A program made the position numbers and the translations under genes. The notes under the pieces were generated by a model that had not been told where the DNA came from, did no database searches, and saw nothing but the letters and a program-made list of their open reading frames with translations. A DNA stretch of 5,880 nucleotides. It comes from JBJTIF01 sp046094825 (GTDB taxonomy: Bacteria; Actinomycetota; UBA4738; HRBIN12). The stretch spans positions 1-5,880 of the forward strand of contig JBJTIF010000040.1 in the NCBI GenBank assembly GCA_046094825.1. Direction: 5' to 3'. Below, in pieces: positions 1 to 5,670 of this stretch; position 1 is the first letter of the stretch, and each line of letters begins with the position of its first letter.

Positions 1-624
1 GAGCTCGTCCATCGAGGGTGCGCCACCGGGCTCGATCGACGGGAAGCGTCGGTTGTGGAGCATCGGCAGGGCGTTCACGAAGCCGTTCGTCTCCGACGGA
101 CCGGTGAGCGTCACGCGCGCGTCGATGATCCGGCGGTCGTGGACCGCGACGCTCGCGCCGAACCGGCCGCCGGGCTCCAGCCGCGGCCCGGCCTTGCCGT
201 AGCGCACCGGTCGTGTCATCCAGATCGACCCGAGCTTCTTCGGGTAGCCCTGGTGCCAGCCCCGGACGAGCGCGAAGTCCTTGTCGACCCAGATGTAGAC
301 GCATCGGGAGTAGTGCTCGCCCCGGTACTTGCATCGGACGACGACGAACGCCTCCTTGTACTGCGAGCGCACGGGATCCTCGAGCTCCGCGAACGAGTCG
401 CTGCACGACTGCCAGTCCGCGAAGATGAGCGCGACGGCGCCCGGGTCCTCGTCGGCGGGTTCGATCGGATCGGGGAGGAGCTCCGCGACGGCGGCGGGAT
501 CGGTGCGGTACTCGATCGTGAGGAGGTCGCCGGAGTAGTGCCACGGCGGCGGCGGGAGGATCGACGCCCGTCCCTCGGGGGAGCGCGGCGGCATGAACCC
601 CTGCAGGTCGGCCACGGGCCGCAT
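1..624 (-). CDS. Acetoacetate decarboxylase family protein (3' end outside window)
   Basis: Reading the minus strand from ATG at 624-622 gives 208 open codons that leave the window at base 1. The family is usually about 250 residues, so roughly the last fifth is missing. Seen: a WHYSGDLLTIEYR segment (residues 28-40), QYKEAFVVVR (88-97), YSRCVYIWVDKDFALVRGW (105-123) and the signature GYPKKLG (126-132). In acetoacetate decarboxylase the first lysine of the equivalent pair forms the Schiff base with the keto acid; here the pair is K129-K130. The conserved Glu of the pocket is probably E91. The family also contains non-decarboxylating members acting on other keto or enol acids, so the substrate is open. 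Start choice is uncertain: GTG at 615 and ATG at 594 (M11, preceded by AGGGG at 602-598) are alternatives. It is divergent from the FAH-family gene, suggesting a shared control region. Family assignment is firm; function within the pathway is inferred. Confidence 0.88.
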   Translation of the reverse strand, partial: MRPVADLQGFMPPRSPEGRASILPPPPWHYSGDLLTIEYRTDPAAVAELLPDPIEPADEDPGAVALIFADWQSCSDSFAELEDPVRSQYKEAFVVVRCKYRGEHYSRCVYIWVDKDFALVRGWHQGYPKKLGSIWMTRPVRYGKAGPRLEPGGRFGASVAVHDRRIIDARVTLTGPSETNGFVNALPMLHNRRFPSIEPGGAPSMDEL

Positions 625-628
625 ACTA
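622..628. promoter_or_regulatory. Possible bidirectional -10-like element between divergent genes
   Basis: In very GC-rich DNA this is a rare AT-containing patch. On the plus strand CATACT (622-627) lies 6 bases before the ATG at 634, the spacing expected for leaderless transcription of the FAH-side frame. On the minus strand the same patch reads TAGTAT (628-623). That would suit a transcript for the decarboxylase-family gene if it starts at ATG 594, which has its own AGGGG. I see no convincing -35 hexamers on either side. Only 9 bases separate ATG 624 (minus) from ATG 634 (plus), so promoters must overlap coding sequence whichever starts are used. Speculative. Confidence 0.22.
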
Positions 629-633
629 CTCCG

Positions 634-681
634 ATGGAACGGCGTCGCATCGTGCTCGACGGGGTGGCGACGGCCGTCGCG
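634..681 (+). other. Out-of-frame remnant of the FAH-family N-terminus
   Basis: From ATG 634 one frame reads MERRRIVLDGVATAVA (634-681), resembling how FAH-family proteins usually begin (a short strand, then DG-x-P/A-T/A-x-V). The frame then turns into arginine/serine-rich nonsense. The clear FAH-family protein continues in a different frame, where GACGGCCGTCGC (669-680) would read DGRR just before VPVGAAFHLPPVEPSK. One stretch thus serves as the end of the first piece and the start of the second, with about ten family-typical residues apparently missing. This looks like a small deletion that is not a multiple of three, either real or a sequencing/assembly error. The recognition of the N-terminal pattern is from memory of the family, not from an alignment. 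Confidence 0.5.
667..680. repeat. 14-base perfect palindrome at the FAH frame break
   Basis: GCGACGGCCGTCGC reads identically on both strands. It sits immediately before the GTG start candidate at 681 and exactly where the reading frame of the FAH-family N-terminus changes. It could be a regulator operator, but chance is also likely at this GC content. It could equally be a hairpin that promoted a deletion or a polymerase/assembly error. Confidence 0.5.
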
Positions 682-1439
682 TGCCGGTCGGCGCGGCGTT
701 CCACCTGCCGCCGGTCGAGCCTTCGAAGATCCTCTGCGTCCACCTGAACTACGCGAGCCGCGTCGCGGAGTTCGGCGCGAAGCTCCCCGACGCCCCGACG
801 TACTTCCAGAAGCCCCGCTCCGCGCTCTCCGCGCACGGCGCCGACGTCGTCCGACCGCCGCGCTGCCGCTATCTCAACTACGAGGGCGAGATCGCGATCG
901 TGATCGGCGAGCCGACGAAGGGCATCTCGCCCGCGGAGGCCGCCGCGCACATCGCCGGCTACACGATCGCGAACGACTACGGCCTCCACGACTTCCGCGA
1001 CACCGACGCGGGATCGATGCTGCGCGTGAAGGGCGCCGACTCGCTCTGCCCGATCGGGCCCGGGCTCGTCGACGACTGGGACTTCCGCGGGAAGCGCATC
1101 CGCACGCTCGTGAACGGGCGCGTCGTGCAGGACGGGTCGACCGACGAGATGCGATGGGACATGCACTACCTCGTCGCCGACCTCGCGCGGACGATCACGC
1201 TCCTGCCCGGCGACGTGATCCTCTCCGGCACGCCTGCGAACTCCCGACCGGTCGAACCCGGCGACGTCGTCGAGGTCGAGGTCGAGGGACTCGGCACGCT
1301 CCGCAATCCGGTCGTCGAGGGCGACCTCGCCGTCCGCGACGACGTCGGCGCGCAGCCGACCGAGTCCGAGGAGGTCCGCTCGACCGCGCTCGGCGGCGAC
1401 TGGGAGTTCCGGGGCATCCGCCCGCCGAAGCGCGACTGA
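681..1439 (+). CDS. Fumarylacetoacetate hydrolase family protein, HpaG-like isomerase/decarboxylase (5' end disturbed)
   Basis: This is a 252-residue reading from GTG 681, where family similarity starts almost at once. Seen: VEPSKILCVHLNYASRVAEF (about 12-31), FQKPRSAL (42-49), the metal-binding NYEGEIAIVIG with E68 and E70, HDFRDTDAGSMLRVKGADSL (about 102-121, K117) followed by CPIGPGLV, VNGRVVQDGST, and GDVILSGTP (177-185). Known FAH-fold enzymes bind a divalent metal and act on beta-keto or enol dicarboxylates. The DAGSMLRVKG...CPIGPGL wording resembles the 2-hydroxyhepta-2,4-diene-1,7-dioate isomerase / 5-oxopent-3-ene-1,2,5-tricarboxylate decarboxylase branch of homoprotocatechuate breakdown. 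The start is not convincing: there is no good ribosome binding site before 681, and an N-terminal piece lies in another frame at 634-681. The gene may be 5'-truncated or frameshifted. The catalytic core looks intact. The next gene follows 120 bases downstream, so it may or may not share its transcript. Confidence 0.85.
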   Translation: MPVGAAFHLPPVEPSKILCVHLNYASRVAEFGAKLPDAPTYFQKPRSALSAHGADVVRPPRCRYLNYEGEIAIVIGEPTKGISPAEAAAHIAGYTIANDYGLHDFRDTDAGSMLRVKGADSLCPIGPGLVDDWDFRGKRIRTLVNGRVVQDGSTDEMRWDMHYLVADLARTITLLPGDVILSGTPANSRPVEPGDVVEVEVEGLGTLRNPVVEGDLAVRDDVGAQPTESEEVRSTALGGDWEFRGIRPPKRD

Positions 1440-1559
1440 CCCCGCGCACGACCGCCCGCGCAGGCACGCGCCCGCCCCGACACCCGGGCGGTTCGCGCGG
1501 CGGGGGGAGAGGGGCTATCGTTCGGCGAGGTCCGGACGACGGGCGACGGAGGAGGACCG
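1440..1559. other. Non-coding gap with inverted repeat and ribosome binding site
   Basis: This is the only real intergenic space in the window. An inverted repeat has 8-base arms, ACCGCCCG (1451-1458) and CGGGCGGT (1485-1492), 26 bases apart. An alternative pairing uses CGCCCG (1469-1474) with CGGGCG (1485-1490). No T-run follows, so it is not a standard Rho-independent terminator; an operator or a weak attenuator is possible. TATCGT at 1516-1521 is a weak -10 candidate without a visible -35. GGAGGAGG at 1548-1555 is a strong Shine-Dalgarno for the ATG at 1560. Confidence 0.45.
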
Positions 1560-2867
1560 ATGGACACCGCGGGCACGCGTCTCCGGCTGCTCTGGTCCGA
1601 CCTGCTCGGCCTCGAGCGCGGCAAGTACCTCTACGGCGACTGGCAGGAGCGCGGTCGCGCGAACTTCTGCCTCACGACCCTCGTCACGATCCACGACCGC
1701 GAGATCCTCCCGGTCTCGCGTCTCGCGTTCGACGTCGGCCTCCCCGACCTCGAAGCGACCCTCGACCCGCGCTCGCTGCGGACCGGGTGGGAGCCCCGCA
1801 CGATGGTCGGCATCGGCGACCTCTCGCACCGCCACGAGGCGCTCGAGCTCGACCCGCGGCAGATCCTGAAGCGGGCGATCGAACCCTGGAGCGCGATGGG
1901 CCTCGAGCCGCAGGTCGCCTTCGAGTTCGAGTTCTACCTCCTGCGACCCGACGGTGGGGGCGGCTGGCGTGGCATCGACACCCCCGCGTCGCGCGTGTAC
2001 GGCACCGGGATGGCGGTCGACCCCGAGGGCGTCGTCGGGGACATCGTCGACACCGCCGCCGCGTGCGGGCTCTCGATCGAGGCCTGGTGCACGGAGTTCG
2101 ACGACGGGCAGTTCGAGGTGAACATCCGCTACCGCGACGCGCTCGAGGCCGCGGACGACGCGTTCCTCTTCCGGCTCCTCGCGCGCGAGGTCGCGGCGAA
2201 GCACGGACACCGCGCGACGTTCATGGGTCGGCCCTGGCCGGACCGTGGCGGCAGCGGACTCCACGTGAACATCTCGTTCCGCGATCGCGAAGGGCACAAC
2301 GCGCTCCACGACCCGAAGGCGCCCGAGGGGCTCACCGACCTCGCGTACCGCTGCATCGCGGGGCAGCTCGCGTACCACGAGGCGACCGCGGCGATCCTCG
2401 CGCCGACGGTGAACGCCTACAAGCGGCTGCTGCCGGACATGATGAACGGGTTCCACGGCAACTGGGGGCACGACGACCGCACGGTCGCGGTGCGGATCTC
2501 GCCGGACCGCGGCCCCGCGACCCGGCTCGAGAACCGCGTCGCGGACGGCGCGGTGAACCCCTACCTCGCCGCCGCGACGCTCCTGCACATCTCGCGCTTC
2601 GGTCTCGAGGATGGCCTCGAGGTCCCGGCGACGCAGCCGCGTGGCGAGGCGCCGGTCGCGGCGACGCGAATCCCCGCGAACCTCCTCGCGGCCGTCGAGG
2701 CGTTCGAGGGCAACGCGCGCCTGCGCGCGGCGTTCGGCGAGTGGTTCGTCGAGACGTGGGGCGCGCTGAAGCGTGCGGAGTGGTCGCGCTACCTCGCCTC
2801 GGGCGCCGACCCCGCGACGACCGAGCTCACGGACTGGGAACTCGCCTACTACCAGCCCTTCGTCTGA
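1560..2867 (+). CDS. Glutamine synthetase family protein, probable gamma-glutamylamide ligase (PuuA-like)
   Basis: This is a 435-residue protein with the class I glutamine-synthetase fold throughout. The N-terminal beta-grasp piece contains WSDLLGLERGKY (about 12-23). Catalytic-domain motifs follow in order: AFEFEFYLL with E122/E124; EFDDGQFEVNI with E179 and E186; SGLHVNISF with H235; NAYKRL (285-290); and RLENRVADGAVNPYLAAA with E324/R326. These are the metal, ATP and glutamate-site elements. The second histidine of the usual HxH is asparagine (N237). No tyrosine adenylylation-site context of housekeeping GlnA is apparent near the C-terminus. The neighbouring PuuD-type hydrolase and aldehyde dehydrogenase suggest it joins glutamate to an amine using ATP, as PuuA does, rather than assimilating ammonia. 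ATG 1560 is supported by GGAGGAGG at 1548-1555. The stop lies 4 bases before the P450 start, so the two are co-transcribed. The amine substrate cannot be read from sequence. Confidence 0.9.
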   Translation: MDTAGTRLRLLWSDLLGLERGKYLYGDWQERGRANFCLTTLVTIHDREILPVSRLAFDVGLPDLEATLDPRSLRTGWEPRTMVGIGDLSHRHEALELDPRQILKRAIEPWSAMGLEPQVAFEFEFYLLRPDGGGGWRGIDTPASRVYGTGMAVDPEGVVGDIVDTAAACGLSIEAWCTEFDDGQFEVNIRYRDALEAADDAFLFRLLAREVAAKHGHRATFMGRPWPDRGGSGLHVNISFRDREGHNALHDPKAPEGLTDLAYRCIAGQLAYHEATAAILAPTVNAYKRLLPDMMNGFHGNWGHDDRTVAVRISPDRGPATRLENRVADGAVNPYLAAATLLHISRFGLEDGLEVPATQPRGEAPVAATRIPANLLAAVEAFEGNARLRAAFGEWFVETWGALKRAEWSRYLASGADPATTELTDWELAYYQPFV

Positions 2868-2871
2868 TCCC

Positions 2872-4116
2872 GTGACCGACCTCGATCGCATCGACCTCGT
2901 CGACCCCGACAACTACGTCGCGGATGTCCCGTGGGCGTGGTTCGACGCGCTCCGCGACGAGCGTCCGGTCTCGTGGCACGAGGAGCCCGCGCCGAACCAC
3001 GGGTTCTGGTCGGTGACGCGGTACGCGGACCTCCTCGACGTCCACATGGACTGGGAGACGTACTCGTCGGAGACGGGCGCGGTCGCCCTCGAGGAGCTCG
3101 ATCAGGAGCAGCTCGATGCGCGGCGCTCGATGCTCGAGACGGACCCCCCGCGGCACCGCGACCTGCGGAACGTCTGCAACAAGCGGTTCACGGTCCGTGG
3201 CCTCGCGCCGTACGAGGACTTCATCCGCGGCGTCGCGCGGGGCGTCCTCGATCAGGCGCTCGAGCGCGAGGAGTTCGACTTCGTGTCGCAGGTGTCGAAG
3301 GAGCTCCCGATCCGGTTCCTCTGCTCGATCTTCTCGGTCCCGCAGGAGGACGCGCCGCAGCTCATCGAGTGGGGGGACGCGATGATCGGCAACCAGGACC
3401 CCGAGTACTCGGCGGCGGTCGTGGACCGGGTCGACACCGAGGCGTACCGGCTCCTGCCGTTCCGCTCACCGATCGCCCGTGACGTCTGGGCCTACGGGCG
3501 TCGCCAGCGCGACCTGCGGCTCGAGGAACCGACCGAGGACGTCATCACCGCGCTCACCGTCGCGCAGCGCGAGGGCGTCCTCACGGAGCAGGACTACGAC
3601 AACTACTTCTCGCTCCTCATGATCGCGGGCAACGAGACGACGCGGCACACGATCAGCCACGGGATCCGCGCGCTCATGGAGAACCCGGAGCAGCTCCGGT
3701 TCCTCCAGGAGGACCCCGCGCGGATCCCCACCGCGGTCGAGGAGATCCTCCGGTGGGCGACGCCGGTCCTCCACTTCCGCAGGACGGCGACCCGCGACAC
3801 CGAGCTCGGTGGACAGGCGATCCGGGCGGGCGACAAGGTTGTCACGTGGTACATCAGCGCGAACCGCGACCCGGCGTACTTCCCCGACCCGCACCGCTTC
3901 GACGTGACGCGGACGCCGAACCCGCACGTGACGTTCGGCCCCGGGGGTCCGCACTTCTGCCTCGGCGCGCACCTCGCGCGCCTCGAGACGCGCGTCCTCT
4001 TCGAGGAACTCCTCCCGCGCCTGCGGTCGATCGAGCCGACGGGCCCGGCCGAGCGCATGCGGTCGAACTTCGTGAACGGGATCAAGCGGCTCCCGGTCCG
4101 GGTGCGGGTCGCGTGA
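2872..4116 (+). CDS. Cytochrome P450, CYP124/125/142-like
   Basis: This is a 414-residue soluble bacterial-type P450 starting at GTG 2872, four bases after the preceding stop. There is no separate Shine-Dalgarno, so reinitiation is likely. A longer in-frame start at 2773 would sit inside the ligase gene and was rejected. Motifs: DPPRHRDLRNVCNKRFT near the C-helix; SKELPIRFLCSIFSVPQEDA; the I-helix oxygen-activation motif AGNETT (252-257); K-helix E291-x-x-R294; and the haem loop FGPGGPHFCLG with cysteine thiolate C363. The loop has one residue more than the common FGxGxHxCxG, a form I associate with the CYP124/125/142 group. So does the ELP...VPQED...GNQDPEYS stretch. Members of that group oxidise sterol side chains and branched lipids, but here the neighbours suggest hydroxylation or dealkylation of an amine or its gamma-glutamyl amide. 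No ferredoxin or reductase is present in the window. Confidence 0.93.
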   Translation: MTDLDRIDLVDPDNYVADVPWAWFDALRDERPVSWHEEPAPNHGFWSVTRYADLLDVHMDWETYSSETGAVALEELDQEQLDARRSMLETDPPRHRDLRNVCNKRFTVRGLAPYEDFIRGVARGVLDQALEREEFDFVSQVSKELPIRFLCSIFSVPQEDAPQLIEWGDAMIGNQDPEYSAAVVDRVDTEAYRLLPFRSPIARDVWAYGRRQRDLRLEEPTEDVITALTVAQREGVLTEQDYDNYFSLLMIAGNETTRHTISHGIRALMENPEQLRFLQEDPARIPTAVEEILRWATPVLHFRRTATRDTELGGQAIRAGDKVVTWYISANRDPAYFPDPHRFDVTRTPNPHVTFGPGGPHFCLGAHLARLETRVLFEELLPRLRSIEPTGPAERMRSNFVNGIKRLPVRVRVA

Positions 4117-4850
4117 AGCCGATCCTGTTCGTCCGCAACGACCCGGTCGAGACCTTCGGGGTCGGTCCCGCCGCGATGGAGGCGGCGGGCGTCCCGGTCG
4201 ACGTCTGGCACGCGCTCGACGATCGTCCCGCGCCCTCGCTCGATGCGGTCTCGGGCGTCGTGCTCTTCGGGGGGACGTGCAACGTCGACGACCTCGACGG
4301 GCACCCGTTCCTGCGCGACGTGCGCGCCTTCACGCGCGCGGCGATCGACGGCGGGACGCCCGTGCTCGGCATCTGCCTCGGCGCGCAGCTCATCGCACGC
4401 GTCCTCGACCGACCGGTACCGCGCGCGCCGGAGCCCGAGGTCGGCTTCGAGCCGATCCGTCCGACCGCGGCCGCCGCGGATGACCCGCTCCTCGCGCACT
4501 ACGCCGACGGCGATCCGGTCTTCCACTGGCACCAGGACACGTTCGAGCTCCCCGAGGGTGCGGTGCTCCTCGCGACGGGCGATCGGGTCGCGAACCAGGC
4601 GTACCGGATCGGCGATCGCGTGTGGGGCATCCAGTTCCACCTCGAGCTGGACGCCGCCGAGTACCGGATGTGGATCGACCACTTCCACCGGATCGGCGGC
4701 GACCTGCTGCGCGACTGGGGCAAACCCGCCGACCGCGTCGAGGACGAGGTCGCGCGGTGGATGGTCGACGCGGAGGCGCGCGGTCGCGAGGTGTTCCGGC
4801 GGTTCGCCGACGTCGCCGGCCGCGTGCACGCCCGGGCGGGGGTCGCGTGA
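4113..4850 (+). CDS. Class I glutamine amidotransferase domain protein (GMP-synthase type)
   Basis: This is a 245-residue stand-alone class I amidotransferase. Start GTG 4113 overlaps the P450 stop as GTGA, giving tight translational coupling. Seen: VVLFGGTCN (oxyanion region, about 49-57), the nucleophile elbow LGICLGAQLIA with C88, FHWHQDTFELP (about 135-145), and GIQFHLELD with H176 and E178. The Cys-His-Glu triad is therefore complete. After about residue 190 there is a charged helical tail instead of a synthetase domain, so it is not GuaA itself. In GMP-synthase-like proteins of this kind the domain hydrolyses a gamma-glutamyl amide bond. In aniline oxidation clusters a protein of this class (TdnT type) sits beside a glutamine-synthetase-like ligase (TdnQ type). 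By analogy it may hydrolyse or transfer the gamma-glutamyl group on the amide made by the ligase. That role is inferred; the fold and triad are firm. Confidence 0.88.
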   Translation: MKPILFVRNDPVETFGVGPAAMEAAGVPVDVWHALDDRPAPSLDAVSGVVLFGGTCNVDDLDGHPFLRDVRAFTRAAIDGGTPVLGICLGAQLIARVLDRPVPRAPEPEVGFEPIRPTAAAADDPLLAHYADGDPVFHWHQDTFELPEGAVLLATGDRVANQAYRIGDRVWGIQFHLELDAAEYRMWIDHFHRIGGDLLRDWGKPADRVEDEVARWMVDAEARGREVFRRFADVAGRVHARAGVA

Positions 4851-5593
4851 GCGCGCGCCCGACGATCGGCGTCGCCGCGTACCGGCTCGCCGCCGGTCGC
4901 GTGTCCGGATGGCCGATGGAGGGCTACGGCGTGCCGGCGACCTACGTCGACGGCCTGCGTCGCGCCGGCGGCCGCGTGACGCTCCTCCTCCCGGAGGCGG
5001 ACGCGCCGGTCGGCGACCTCCTCGACGCGGTCGACGGGCTCCTCCTCGTGGGCGGCGGCGACGTCGAACCCTCGCGCTCGGGCGGCGCGCACGCGCGCGT
5101 CTACGGGGTCGACCTCGTGCGCGATGCGTTCGAGTTCGCGCTCCTCGCGGAGGCCGATCGGCGCCGGATGCCGACCCTGTGCATCTGCCGCGGGATGCAG
5201 GTCATGAACGTCGCGTTCGGCGGCACGCTCTTCGGGCACCTCCCCGACGAGGGTCGGTTCGGCGACCACGGGCAGCCGACGAGCGGGGAGCAGCACCTCC
5301 ATCCGATCGCGGTCGAGGCGGGGACGGCGCTCGCGGAGGTCGTCGCCGCCGACGTCGTCGCATCGTCGTGCCACCACCACCAGGGCGTCGACCGGGTCGG
5401 CGACGGGCTCCGCGTCTCGGCGCGCGCCGCCGACGGGCTCGTCGAGGGGATCGAACGCGAGGGCGCCGGCTGGATGGTCGGCGTCGAGTGGCACCCGGAG
5501 GACACCGCGCACGAGGATGCCGCCCAGCAGCGGCTCTTCGATGCGCTCGTCGGGCGCGCGCGGTCGGCGCGCGACCCGGGGGTCGCCCGATGA
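4847..5593 (+). CDS. Gamma-glutamyl-gamma-aminobutyrate hydrolase family protein (PuuD-like, peptidase C26)
   Basis: This is a 248-residue protein from GTG 4847, overlapping the previous stop as GTGA. The N-terminus RPTIGVAAYR and the following WPMEGYGVPATYVDGLRRAG are typical of the family, where residues before YV...AG line the entry to the site. GGGDVEP (69-75) is the oxyanion loop. CICRGMQVMNVAFGG carries the nucleophile C114, SCHHHQGVDR spans 174-183, and GVEWHPED holds H216 and E218. The catalytic triad is thus intact. PuuD cleaves gamma-glutamyl-GABA to glutamate and GABA in the last step of the Puu route; here it probably releases glutamate from the oxidised gamma-glutamyl product. 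Its stop overlaps the start of an aldehyde dehydrogenase as ATGA, matching the Puu hydrolase/dehydrogenase pairing. The true substrate may be another gamma-glutamyl acid. It is the second glutaminase-fold gene in a row, but from a different branch. Confidence 0.92.
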   Translation: MSARPTIGVAAYRLAAGRVSGWPMEGYGVPATYVDGLRRAGGRVTLLLPEADAPVGDLLDAVDGLLLVGGGDVEPSRSGGAHARVYGVDLVRDAFEFALLAEADRRRMPTLCICRGMQVMNVAFGGTLFGHLPDEGRFGDHGQPTSGEQHLHPIAVEAGTALAEVVAADVVASSCHHHQGVDRVGDGLRVSARAADGLVEGIEREGAGWMVGVEWHPEDTAHEDAAQQRLFDALVGRARSARDPGVAR

Positions 5594-5670
5594 GCCCGCG
5601 CGCGCACGCCACCGCGACCGTCGAGGGCGTCGAGGTCGCGACCGGCCACGCGATCGGCGGCGAGCGCCGG
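5590..5670 (+). pseudogene. Aldehyde dehydrogenase N-terminal fragment (about 27 codons), interrupted at a head-to-head junction
   Basis: ATG 5590 overlaps the hydrolase stop (ATGA), exactly how the previous operon genes are joined. It reads VEGVEVATGHAIGGERR at codons 11-27. The closing AIGGERR is how aldehyde dehydrogenases commonly begin, just before the first strand. Past codon 27 the plus frame stays open to the window edge (97 codons in total), but it loses all family resemblance and becomes Gly/Arg/Glu-rich. There the opposite strand instead encodes the interior of an aldehyde dehydrogenase. I therefore treat the real homologous segment as ending at about 5670 and the rest of the open frame as antisense noise. 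Context predicts a PuuC-type NAD(P)-dependent enzyme oxidising a gamma-glutamyl aminoaldehyde. A short N-terminal match alone would be weak; position and neighbours raise it. Confidence 0.6.
5655..5669. repeat. Short hairpin at the aldehyde dehydrogenase inversion junction
   Basis: CGGCG (5655-5659) and CGCCG (5665-5669) are inverted repeats around a GCGAG loop. The 15 bases 5656-5670 encode GGERR on the plus strand, fitting an aldehyde dehydrogenase N-terminus. On the minus strand they encode PALAA, fitting its interior. The sequence is thus microhomology shared by the two joined parts. Such a foldback-prone site is what one expects at an inverted-joining event in cells or during amplification. 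Confidence 0.55.

Noticed and set aside
1451..1492. Rho-independent terminator after the FAH-family gene
   Set aside because: Inverted arms exist, but there is a long loop and no following T-run.
2773..2871. Upstream ATG extension of the P450
   Set aside because: It would add 33 residues of Arg/Ser/Pro-rich sequence lying inside the ligase coding region. GTG 2872 gives a normal P450 length and N-terminus.
593..2875. Very long 760-codon plus-strand open frame
   Set aside because: It is an Arg/Pro/Gly-rich frame lying over the FAH-family and ligase genes with no family motif. Long spurious frames are expected at this GC content.
1515..2912. 465-codon minus-strand open frame opposite the ligase
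   Set aside because: Antisense of a confidently identified gene. Composition is R/E/V/D-rich and no recognisable domain is seen.
3753..4112. Upstream extension of the amidotransferase frame
   Set aside because: It overlaps the P450 in another frame and is Arg/Pro-rich. The family N-terminus KPILFVRND starts right after GTG 4113.
3603..4829. 408-codon minus-strand open frame opposite the P450 and amidotransferase
   Set aside because: Antisense shadow spanning two real genes with intact catalytic motifs on the plus strand.
4622..4846. Upstream ATG extension of the PuuD-like gene
   Set aside because: It overlaps the amidotransferase in another frame. The family N-terminus RPTIGVAAYR begins a few residues after GTG 4847.
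5101..5655. Minus-strand continuation of the aldehyde dehydrogenase frame
   Set aside because: Open, but after LAPALAA it loses all family motifs (no KP, catalytic Glu or Cys segments) and is antisense to the intact PuuD-like gene.
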